A stretch of DNA of 64,000 nucleotides from Strigamia acuminata (Eukaryota; Arthropoda; Chilopoda; Geophilomorpha; Linotaeniidae): NCBI GenBank assembly GCA_949358305.1, contig OX442322.1, forward strand, positions 6,882,001-6,946,000, written 5' to 3'. Made by a program: the position numbers and the translations under genes. A model generated the notes under the pieces. The model did not search any database. It was given only the letters and a program-made list of their open reading frames with translations, and had not been told where the DNA came from. This document shows positions 1-8,510 of this stretch, in pieces (position 1 is the stretch's first letter; each line of letters begins with the position of its first letter).

Positions 1-2502
1 GTCAGCTACTTGCTGCGCACACGTCCCAAATTTTCTTTGCAGTTGCAGGCTCTGTCTTGTGAGAATCCATTCACCCCGTAATCTTAGCATACACTGCCCC
101 GATGTCTCTCCAGTTTTAAAAACTTCCCGTTCCAGTTGGGCCCGAATGACAGGTGGGTCCCCCAATACTGTTTTCCAACTGTCGAGCAACTCGGGTGGGA
201 TGCCCATCGCTGACGTCCATAGGAAACTTGTGGCGATCAACGATGCTTCGACCGCTTGGAAAACTCCTGGAAACAAAAGTCTTATTAATGCCACTGACAT
301 TTGCACTTCGAACCAAGCTAGCCATTCTTTGGTTCGCAGCTCGGTGGGTTGGGCGATGAAGGCTTGAGCGCATCTCCGTCGTTCGTTTAGTGATTCTGCT
401 AATTGGGCTTGCTGGTACTCGTCCATTGTCGGGGTCAGAAGTCCTTGGTTACATAACGGAAATTTCAAATACATCGTCCACAGCTGTCGATAGTATTTAT
501 CGAAATCTTCAGCTAATTTGATTGACGGGTCTATCGTATACATTACAGTGGCCACTGATGGAATTGGCAATGATAAATCCGTTTGGGGAATGGGTTCTGT
601 AATTGGTTGCAAGTGAGGATGAGGCATTCCCAAGGCTGCGCTCGGCGTAGTTTTTGGCTTCGCCTTTCTTGGGTCTCGCATCCTATTTGACGGGCGTAGT
701 ATTCGTGGCGGCCCCTTTTTTCGCATCGGCTCTTTTGCTCTTTTCTCCCACGCTTGGGCTAATGCCTCGTCAAGAGTTGGCAGCCCTTGGACGCTAGAAA
801 TTTCCGGAGATGATACTCTCGGTGTCGGCGTAGGAGGACAGGTGGTTGGGGTCCACGTGATGGGAGTGTGAGTGCTTCGTGGCGGCGTCTTTGGTGCCTC
901 AGGCTGCCTTGGAGGAGTCGTAGGTGGTGTTCGTGGCCCTTTTCTGCTGGTTTCACATTCTTGTCGGCTCTCCGCGATGTGAGTGACTGGCGCAATTGGT
1001 CCTTGATCCTCCAGAATGTGGGTGACTGGCGCAATCGGTCCTTGACCTTCTAAAATGTGTGTAGTTGTCTCAGCCAGTTGCTGTCCTTCCTCTGAATCGG
1101 GTGTCGGCGACCGTTGACACTCGTCCATAACAACGTATTGCTCCGACTCCATTTCGTGAGCCGTCAAATACTCATCCGACGAACTCCTACGAATTTGTAC
1201 CTGTAGTGTTTCGTGTTTATCCGCTGAAATTGTCACCTTTCTTGCTGGACGCATTTCCGAATAACGGTGTGACGACCGTGGGCGCTTCTTTACTCGTTCA
1301 GTTTGATTTCCTTCGGGTGATAGACATTTTTCTGTTGTTCGGTGGTGCCTGGGTACGCGTTCTCGATCTGTTGTTTCGTGTCGCCTCGAATTCTTTTTCG
1401 GATTCATTTCCGAGCTTCTTTGGTGCTTCTTTAATTCCCTCTCTGCACTCCTTGCTGTTTGACGTGGTTCTCTCTCCACTCGAAGTTGACGAGAAGAATA
1501 TCGTTGTTCCGGACTCTTACTCCTTCGTCGGGGACTTTCTTTTCTGTTTTGACTTTGATATCGTCCCGTTTGGTATCTGTCTGGTGGCGAATTTCGGTTT
1601 TCCCTTCGAACCTTTCTCGGACTCATTTCCGAACTTCTATATTCTTTTCGTTGAGATCTAAATTCCCTACTATGATATTTTGGGCTGATTCTTCGAGGAG
1701 GAGTTGTCCTTTTGGGTCTTTCGCTCCTGGAATAGCGGAGGGCTCCACGAGATCTGGCCTCTCTTCCTCGTCGTTCGGTCTCTTCATTCTCTATTCTGAC
1801 GCATTTCAGAAACCTCTCATCCTCGTGCAATTCTTTTGCAGTCTCTTCTGCCGCCTGCTCTAATGCTGCCTCCCACTCGTCCTGCTCCTGCCGCTGTTGT
1901 TTGGCGTACACGAGTGGTCCAAAATCGTCGGCTGTCTTATCACCTTCCAGGTTAAGTGGCGCGATGTTTTGCCCTATGACTCCTGTCATATACAATTGAT
2001 GCATTTTGTACTGGCTATCGACGAAGTATGGTGGCTCTTTGTCTAATTCGGGAAAAGGCAATAAGGCCTGCGCTTCCAAATACGTTGTCTTCTCCTCCAT
2101 GTACTTCGCAGCTACTTCCAGTGCTTCCGCTTTCAGTTTATCCATGATCTCCTGTGCGAATCGAGGTTTGTTAGTTGCCGGATTGCAATAAATTCGGCGA
2201 TCTTCGGCTTCCTCGGGTGTGATCGGATATTCGTCCCCAATCATCTCGTTCCAGATCGGGCCGTGAGTGTCTTTGGTGATCGGGACTTTTTTCAAAACTT
2301 TGTGGAAACACGTCTTGAATCCTTTATACATCCGCTTTGTGGTGGACCAAAATCGTTGGATGGCTGTCGTATAGGCTTTCCGTGCTTGGAAGGCTGTATA
2401 TCCTCTCTTAATAAACTCCTTCTTGTATTCATATGGAATTTTCCCTTTATGAATATTCCTCGGTAGTCTGGCCGCTCTCGAGATTTTGTCCCACGACGCC
2501 AT
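1..2502 (-). CDS. Gyp1 ORF3, unknown Arg/Ser-rich protein in env position (partial)
   Basis: An 834-codon minus-strand frame starts at ATG 2502-2500 (context GCCATGG) and has no stop down to base 1; I checked every codon. Residues 1-190 are basic then mixed-charge. About 245-425 are rich in Arg/Ser/Lys with RS, SR and SP dipeptides and three copies of a motif like SEMxPxK. About 480-505 hold two 13-residue tandem repeats containing GPIAP. About 510-600 are Pro/Thr-rich, and 620-834 look helical, with an aromatic/hydrophobic stretch near 740-790. I see no N-terminal signal peptide and no convincing membrane anchor, so an envelope protein is unlikely. I do not recognise the family. Its place after pol, inside the element, and a splice-acceptor-like TTTTGTACAG 12 nt before the ATG suggest expression from a spliced element RNA (inference). 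Confidence 0.75.
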   Translation of the reverse strand, partial: MASWDKISRAARLPRNIHKGKIPYEYKKEFIKRGYTAFQARKAYTTAIQRFWSTTKRMYKGFKTCFHKVLKKVPITKDTHGPIWNEMIGDEYPITPEEAEDRRIYCNPATNKPRFAQEIMDKLKAEALEVAAKYMEEKTTYLEAQALLPFPELDKEPPYFVDSQYKMHQLYMTGVIGQNIAPLNLEGDKTADDFGPLVYAKQQRQEQDEWEAALEQAAEETAKELHEDERFLKCVRIENEETERRGREARSRGALRYSRSERPKRTTPPRRISPKYHSREFRSQRKEYRSSEMSPRKVRRENRNSPPDRYQTGRYQSQNRKESPRRRSKSPEQRYSSRQLRVEREPRQTARSAERELKKHQRSSEMNPKKNSRRHETTDRERVPRHHRTTEKCLSPEGNQTERVKKRPRSSHRYSEMRPARKVTISADKHETLQVQIRRSSSDEYLTAHEMESEQYVVMDECQRSPTPDSEEGQQLAETTTHILEGQGPIAPVTHILEDQGPIAPVTHIAESRQECETSRKGPRTPPTTPPRQPEAPKTPPRSTHTPITWTPTTCPPTPTPRVSSPEISSVQGLPTLDEALAQAWEKRAKEPMRKKGPPRILRPSNRMRDPRKAKPKTTPSAALGMPHPHLQPITEPIPQTDLSLPIPSVATVMYTIDPSIKLAEDFDKYYRQLWTMYLKFPLCNQGLLTPTMDEYQQAQLAESLNERRRCAQAFIAQPTELRTKEWLAWFEVQMSVALIRLLFPGVFQAVEASLIATSFLWTSAMGIPPELLDSWKTVLGDPPVIRAQLEREVFKTGETSGQCMLRLRGEWILTRQSLQLQRKFGTCAQQVAD

Positions 2503-3248
2503 GGCTCTGCGGGTCTGTACAAAATATTTATTATCTTTAATTTCGTTTAAATTCTCTGTATTTTCCGTCTCTCTGGGGTGTGTGTTATTTTTAAATGTTT
2601 TATTTCGGTTTTGGCTTTTATAATTCCAAATTTTCTCACAAGATGGCGCTCCGTGTTAATTTTTTGTAATAGGAGTCCTTCTTATGGTACTATTTTGCAA
2701 TTTTAGCGAATAGATTGGCACTTTCGTCATATAAAACTAATTATTTAGGTACTAACTAATTCTATTTCGACTTATTTTGAAATATTAGACTCTTTTTCTT
2801 TATTTTATACTGGTGATTTTGCCACTCTTGTCAAGTAGTAACGACATATTTCGTTTCCGTCTTTTCCGCGAATAATTTAAGCATTTTGTTTTTCAAATAA
2901 CACACCCGATGAGAGAAAATACTTCCTTATAATATTTCGACACATTTCGATTTTACTACCTCACTGTGCTCCCGTCTTTTCGGTGGCGGTGATCTCCTGG
3001 GTTCATACATCTTGCGATGAATTTCCGCTTAATCGGATTCTTCCTTTCTCAACTGCACGCTTTCCTTTGTTTTTGGTCGTTTTCCCTCTTATTCCTATTG
3101 ACAGTTGTTGTTAAAATCCGGGATGACTTTCCTAAACTTGTTATTGTTTTGATGTCAAGTCAACAAGTGAGATTCGTCTCGACCAATCACGTTCGAGCTG
3201 CGACGTTGTCCACTTCCGGACTCCCGAGTGACGTCGCTACCTTCTATT
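2503..3248 (-). other. Gyp1 spacer between pol and ORF3
   Basis: About 750 AT-rich bases without a credible coding frame. On the minus strand the end of the spacer reads TATTTTGTACAG, a plausible 3' splice site (AG at 2516-2515), followed by the short leader to the ORF3 ATG. No LTR-like termini matching 11857-12822 are present. Confidence 0.5.
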
Positions 3249-6200
3249 TTAGAGGTAGTCTGGAGGCTTAATCCTCCCCCTATCTCGAAGTGAATATTTC
3301 TTCAAGATAGCTTTTTTCTTGACTTTTTTAGGTTGTTTTTCACGCAAATCTTGATAAAATTTCTTTATTTTCTTCTTTTCTACCACTCCTCCCCTCTTTT
3401 TAGAAAAAGACGCAACTTGTTCGTCTGTTTCCAAACTTAAGTCCCGTGGAAAAAGTGGCAAACTTTCTTGCGTGTCACTGTTTAAATTTGTCTCCAAATC
3501 CTCATTGCTGTCTGAATTTTCATCTCCTGCACTGCTTCTTTGTTCACTTGAGACTTGAGAACTCACTTTCACCGTGTGTAAATCCGACAAATCTTGTAAT
3601 TCTAGTTGTTTTTGTGATGTTTGTGGATCCTGCGAATTTTGTGTGTTATCCAAAATATGAGATCCTTTTGCATCTTCTAAATTTTGTGAATCTTGCAGAC
3701 TTTGTGTTTGTTGCAAAGTTTGTGATTCTGTTGAATTACTGTTATTTATCTGACTCATTTCAGTGGCTTGCGAATTTTCTGTCTCAGTTGTTTTCTGTGT
3801 TTCCGATGTTGTTGGTTCATCAAACAATGTATTAATTATTTTTCCATTTGGATTGCTCTGAGTTTGATCCTTTTCCCAAATTTCTTGATTAAATTCCGGG
3901 AAATAAGGTGATAATTCAGACATGTGGATGGAGCGAAAGATCTTATTATCTTTAAGCCTTCTCAGTTTCACTGCTCCTCCTTGGTGGACTTGGATGATCA
4001 CGTATGGTCCACTCCGCTTGTCGGATAATTTTGCCGAAATCCCTTGTGACGCTTTTGATAATGGATGGTCGTCCTTCCACACCAAATCATTGGTTTTAAA
4101 GTCATCAAACTTTTTGTCCATCTTGTGATTTTGCACTCGTTCGCGCAAGTCGATTATGTGCGCCATCATATGGTGATATGTATCTCTAATTATTTTCTCC
4201 AATCGTTGGTTGTAAATATGCGGCTTATTTGGGTCTATTTTTGCAATTCCATCCAAAATTCGTGGATCCCAAGGAATCCTGAATTCTCTACAGCAATTCA
4301 AGTATGCTGGAGAATAATTGCGGCCGGTTGTTGCCGTTGTGCGTATGCTAAACGCAATTTCTCTTAAATAAGTATCCCATCTTTTGTGGATATCTGTGAA
4401 AATCGACAAAATGTACTTTAAATCACGGTTAGTCCTTTCTACGGTGTTGGCCTGAGGATGATACGGTGACCTAAATCGCGGGGTAATTTTAAATTTCCTG
4501 CAGAATTCATGATATATCCTGGCCTTAAATTGTGGACCGTTATCCGACACAATTCGGAGTGGGAACCCCCATCCCATACACGTGTCGTACAAGCAGTCTG
4601 CTATATCTTGTGCGACTGGGTCGGACAGTGGGTAAAGTTCTGGCCATCGAGTGGCTATATCTAAAATTACCAAAATGTAATTATTCCCCTCATCAGTCCT
4701 GATCAGTGGTCCCACTAAATCTATGCTTAAACACTCGAATGGCGCGTACGGGCCAATTTGCGCTGCTTCCACTCGGGTTTTGGTCCGGGGCTTGCACGCC
4801 TGGCACCGCGGACAGTGTTTAATAAATCTGGTGGTGTCGCGTTTTATTCCGTCCCAGGTATAAATCTGTCGCATTCGGTAGAGCGTCCTCGCAATTCCGC
4901 AATGGCTTGCAAGTGGGTGGCCGTGCATTTGCCATAACACTCGGAATCTTAGTGATCTTGGTATCACGACCTTCAGGGCTCGAGAATCTTCGCTTAAATC
5001 ATCCGACAACGTTGGATGGTATTTTAATAATAAATCCTCTTCCAACATGTGTTTAGTCGCCAAAATGCGATAATTCTTCTTTTGTAACGGAGTTGTTACA
5101 TAAGCTGGGAATTGATCCGTCTCGAGGTAGTATCGCATTGATTGGCAATGTCGGTCCTTTTTTTGATGCTCTATTATTTCTTCGCGAGTCGGAGGCATGC
5201 AGTCTGCTTGCTCGGTGACTTTCGCAATAAATGCTGTCACCATTTCGCATTCGGAAGTCGGCAAATATTGAACTTCTTTAATTTTCGGACTTATTTCCGA
5301 CTCTTCTGCAGGCGCATTATGCATGTGACTCCAATATGCTGTGACTTGTTCATCCTCTATGCGCTCTTCTTCTGACTGAGGTTTTGGCAACTGATTCCAA
5401 TTACCCACGACCCATTTTCTTGGTTCTGTCGGGCAATATTTCAAATCCCCATCGGCTTCTCCTGATTCTTCATTGTCACAAATGAGTTGAATCGGCGCTC
5501 TGGACAGCGCATCCGCCAAGGTGTTGGTTGTCCCTTTTAAATATTGTATTTTAAAATTATACGACATCAATTCCATCTGCCAGCGGGCGAGACGTCCAGC
5601 TGGCTCTTCCAGTCTCATCAACCATTTCAGCGCCTCATGATCCGTTTGCACGACGAAATTCGTGAACTCCAAGTATGGTCTAAATTTTCGGAGCGCCCAA
5701 ATTACCGCCAAACATTCGAGATCCGTAGCGCTGTAATTAAGTTCTGCCTGTTGCAAACATCTACTGATATACACACATGGTGATTCAATCATCTGTCCGT
5801 CAATTTCTTTGATCTGCATCAAGGTAGCACCCAATCCTTTCTTACTCGCGTCTGTCCTTACGATGAATGGTTGATGTAAATTTGGCAAGTGCATAGTTTT
5901 GGCGTCGGTCAGTAATTGCTTAATTTTATCAAAGGCAACTTGGTGTACTTCTTCCCAAATAAATTCTATCCCTTTCTTCAGGAGTGGGCGTAGAGGTTCG
6001 GCCACTGTGGCCAGATCCTTGAGAAGTCTATGGAAAAAGTTGACCATGCCAAAAAATCGTTGTAACTCTGTCAAATTTTTTGGCGCGGGAAATTCTTTTA
6101 TGGCCGCTACTTTGGCTGGGTCTACGCTTAAGCCATTGATTCCAAGTTTGTAGCCTAGAAATTTTAGTTCCTTCCTGCAGAATTTTGACTTTGTTGGGTT

Positions 6201-8510
6201 TACATGCAATCCAGCCTTCTGTAGTTTTCCTAAAACTGAATCTAGATGTTTCATGTGTTCTGCATACGTTTTTGATACGATCACGATATCGTCAAGGTAG
6301 GCCCAAGCATATTTTCGGAATGCTTCGCCTAATATCTTTTCTATTAGTCGTTGAAAAGTGGTTGGCGCGTTGACCAGCCCAAAAGGCATGACGTTAAACA
6401 TCAGTCTGCCTTGAGGACTCCAAAATGCTGTTTTCGGACGGTCTTCCGGTCTCAAATCTATTTGCCAGTATCCTTTCGTTAGATCAATGGTTGAAACCCA
6501 TTGAAATTCGCCGAGTTCTCTTAAAATTTCTGTTATTGTCGGCATCTGGGGCGGGTCATACAAAGTGTGTTCATTCAGCGCTCTGTAATCAATACAGAGA
6601 CGTGGCTCTGAACCTGGTCTCGTTACCAATACAATCCTTGTCGCATAATCGCCTTCTGCAGTTGTTACGTAGCCTTTATCAATCATTTCTTGGCATAATG
6701 TCCTCAATATTTCTCTTTTTTGTGGATTCCAAGATTTAAAAGGAACCCTTATTGGTTTGTCAGTGTCTAGGTTGATGGTGTGCTGTACCACGTGAGTCTT
6801 GCCTGGGTTTTTACTCAAAATTTTCTCATACTTCTTCAATACATGTTCCAATTGTAAAGCTTCTGTTAATTGCAGTTTAGCTTCTTCTATCATGTCATGC
6901 AAACCATTGCCAACTTTCAGTTTCGCCTCGAATGCACAAAAACTACTTTCCTTCCTGAATGTTTTTCGTAGTGACTCGGGTTCTTCCTTCTTCTGTTCAT
7001 ATTTGTCCATGATGAACTGTGGCATGTATGGTTGTGGCACGTCTATTGTTGAAATAAAATTCCATTTGCCGTTGAGTGGATTTGGCTGAATTTTCATTCG
7101 CTTCATGGCATCATTGCCAACCAACATAAATTTCATATCGTGTGGTAACACGAGGAAATATTGTTGCATCATTCCATGGGTCCACCGTATCATCATTCTT
7201 ATTGTGCCCATTGGCTGCACCTTTTTATCTGCTGTATTTACAGCCATATTGGCCTTGACGGGCCACACTTCCTTTTCTAATCCCATTGCTTGAATTAAAG
7301 GCCATGAAACACAACTGCGATTGGCTCCTGAATCCAACATGGCAGCGATGGATCCTTGTTCTGTTTGGAGGTCTATTGTTGTCATCCCTTCCAAAACATC
7401 TTCCTCTGGCAACAATATATTGAAGATTCTAATGCGTGGTCCTTCCGGCTCCAATATTGTTAATTCTTTTAATAATGGGTCCCATTCCACTGGCTCAGTT
7501 GGTGTATCTGTCATCCAGGCTGCTAGTGATGGGGTTTCCTCATAGGTCTCTTTTACCTTTGCCCAAAAAATTGTCGCTTCATTTTCTTGCGTGATTTCCA
7601 CATTTTTTAGGGCTTCCGTCACTTCTGCCGTGAAGTATGTTCTATTTGTTTCATAGATTTCTTTCATTTTTGGACAATTTTCCAATTCTACTGGTGGAAA
7701 TTTTATTCCTACTATTTGTCCACATTCCATTTCACAAATCATTTCTCCTCTTTTTGGCATTGTGCCAATTGCTTCTGGTGGCGTGAGTGTTACAGGAATA
7801 GTCGTGTTTATTAGTGGTCCATTGTCTTTCAGAATGTTCATTTTTGATGAAGTTTCAACTTGTTCTGGCTTGGGGTCCGTCACTGGTTTCTGTGTCGGAT
7901 ATCTCATCCCTACGACTCCGCCGTCTTCAAAGTTAAAAACTATTGTCCCTTTTCCACCTTCTAAAGTCCCTATCATTTTGCGTGGTTTTTCAGCTAGTTC
8001 TGATTGCACATATTCTCCAGTTTTGGGATCTTTGATGAATCGTGGTCCCTTAGACACTTGTGTTGATGGTGGAGTTTCTTGAATATTTTTAGTCAAATTT
8101 GCGGGTTTTACTGATGCTTTTAATATTCCATTTATTGATTGGTCATTCTGTAGATTTCCAGAGTTTTCAGAATTTTCAGGCAGTGTTGTTGGCGTCTGAG
8201 CGGCTTGTAGATCCTCCGAATTTTTTAATAATTCCGGTGATTCCACCAGTGTTTCCGACATTAACAGCGTTTCTGTTATGGCTTCATTTATTGGCTGGAA
8301 CTCCGATAATCCATCCGAATCTTGTGCCATTTTGACTGATGGTTCTTTAGCTGGTTGGGCTTGTAGCAGATTTTCCGAAATTTTTGTTGGCGCGAGCTCT
8401 ACTGCTATTCTTGAGCCCGCGCGTTCAAGTTTTTTGTGATGCTTTCGGATAAGGAGTTTACAAGTTGCTCCATTTCTTCTGCTGACATCAATCTCTTGGG
8501 ATGTGGGCAT
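3249..8510 (-). CDS. pol: Gyp1 pol polyprotein: protease, RT, RNase H, integrase
   Basis: This frame of 1753 residues overlaps the end of gag in the -1 frame and is probably entered by ribosomal frameshifting at 8435-8429, not at its first Met. A long pre-protease region of about 380 residues contains two similar modules (around residues 180-205 and 250-278). The protease active site is LDSGAN near 390. RT has YLDDIVIV near 740, RNase H TDASKKG near 887. Integrase has an H-H-C-C zinc domain (HGHPLASH...CPRCQAC) near 1197 and the catalytic D (SIDLVGPL), D (SDNGPQF) and E (NTVERTN) near 1267, 1325 and 1357. The C-terminal 200 residues are rich in Gln, Asn and Ser and end in a basic tail. No stops interrupt it, and all catalytic motifs I looked for are present. 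Confidence 0.93.
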   Translation of the reverse strand: MPTSQEIDVSRRNGATCKLLIRKHHKKLERAGSRIAVELAPTKISENLLQAQPAKEPSVKMAQDSDGLSEFQPINEAITETLLMSETLVESPELLKNSEDLQAAQTPTTLPENSENSGNLQNDQSINGILKASVKPANLTKNIQETPPSTQVSKGPRFIKDPKTGEYVQSELAEKPRKMIGTLEGGKGTIVFNFEDGGVVGMRYPTQKPVTDPKPEQVETSSKMNILKDNGPLINTTIPVTLTPPEAIGTMPKRGEMICEMECGQIVGIKFPPVELENCPKMKEIYETNRTYFTAEVTEALKNVEITQENEATIFWAKVKETYEETPSLAAWMTDTPTEPVEWDPLLKELTILEPEGPRIRIFNILLPEEDVLEGMTTIDLQTEQGSIAAMLDSGANRSCVSWPLIQAMGLEKEVWPVKANMAVNTADKKVQPMGTIRMMIRWTHGMMQQYFLVLPHDMKFMLVGNDAMKRMKIQPNPLNGKWNFISTIDVPQPYMPQFIMDKYEQKKEEPESLRKTFRKESSFCAFEAKLKVGNGLHDMIEEAKLQLTEALQLEHVLKKYEKILSKNPGKTHVVQHTINLDTDKPIRVPFKSWNPQKREILRTLCQEMIDKGYVTTAEGDYATRIVLVTRPGSEPRLCIDYRALNEHTLYDPPQMPTITEILRELGEFQWVSTIDLTKGYWQIDLRPEDRPKTAFWSPQGRLMFNVMPFGLVNAPTTFQRLIEKILGEAFRKYAWAYLDDIVIVSKTYAEHMKHLDSVLGKLQKAGLHVNPTKSKFCRKELKFLGYKLGINGLSVDPAKVAAIKEFPAPKNLTELQRFFGMVNFFHRLLKDLATVAEPLRPLLKKGIEFIWEEVHQVAFDKIKQLLTDAKTMHLPNLHQPFIVRTDASKKGLGATLMQIKEIDGQMIESPCVYISRCLQQAELNYSATDLECLAVIWALRKFRPYLEFTNFVVQTDHEALKWLMRLEEPAGRLARWQMELMSYNFKIQYLKGTTNTLADALSRAPIQLICDNEESGEADGDLKYCPTEPRKWVVGNWNQLPKPQSEEERIEDEQVTAYWSHMHNAPAEESEISPKIKEVQYLPTSECEMVTAFIAKVTEQADCMPPTREEIIEHQKKDRHCQSMRYYLETDQFPAYVTTPLQKKNYRILATKHMLEEDLLLKYHPTLSDDLSEDSRALKVVIPRSLRFRVLWQMHGHPLASHCGIARTLYRMRQIYTWDGIKRDTTRFIKHCPRCQACKPRTKTRVEAAQIGPYAPFECLSIDLVGPLIRTDEGNNYILVILDIATRWPELYPLSDPVAQDIADCLYDTCMGWGFPLRIVSDNGPQFKARIYHEFCRKFKITPRFRSPYHPQANTVERTNRDLKYILSIFTDIHKRWDTYLREIAFSIRTTATTGRNYSPAYLNCCREFRIPWDPRILDGIAKIDPNKPHIYNQRLEKIIRDTYHHMMAHIIDLRERVQNHKMDKKFDDFKTNDLVWKDDHPLSKASQGISAKLSDKRSGPYVIIQVHQGGAVKLRRLKDNKIFRSIHMSELSPYFPEFNQEIWEKDQTQSNPNGKIINTLFDEPTTSETQKTTETENSQATEMSQINNSNSTESQTLQQTQSLQDSQNLEDAKGSHILDNTQNSQDPQTSQKQLELQDLSDLHTVKVSSQVSSEQRSSAGDENSDSNEDLETNLNSDTQESLPLFPRDLSLETDEQVASFSKKRGGVVEKKKIKKFYQDLREKQPKKVKKKAILKKYSLRDRGRIKPPDYL
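8390..8435 (-). promoter_or_regulatory. Gyp1 gag-pol -1 ribosomal frameshift signal
   Basis: On the minus strand the gag frame reads ACA AAA AAC, giving the heptamer A AAA AAC at 8435-8429. Six bases downstream GCGCGGGCTC (8422-8413) can pair over ten positions (one G-U) with GAGCTCGCGC (8399-8390), leaving a 13-base loop that holds the gag stop codon. Pol is open in exactly the -1 frame through this point. Slippery site, spacer and stem all fit known -1 frameshift signals; function is inferred. Confidence 0.85.

Noticed and set aside
1206-1661. 151-codon plus-strand ORF
   Set aside because: It is the complement of the RS-rich part of Gyp1 ORF3, has a Phe/Ser-rich composition typical of antisense shadows, and shows no domain.
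1-2502. Gyp1 ORF3 as an envelope gene
   Set aside because: No signal peptide, no clear transmembrane anchor, no cysteine-rich ectodomain; the RS-rich middle does not fit an envelope protein.
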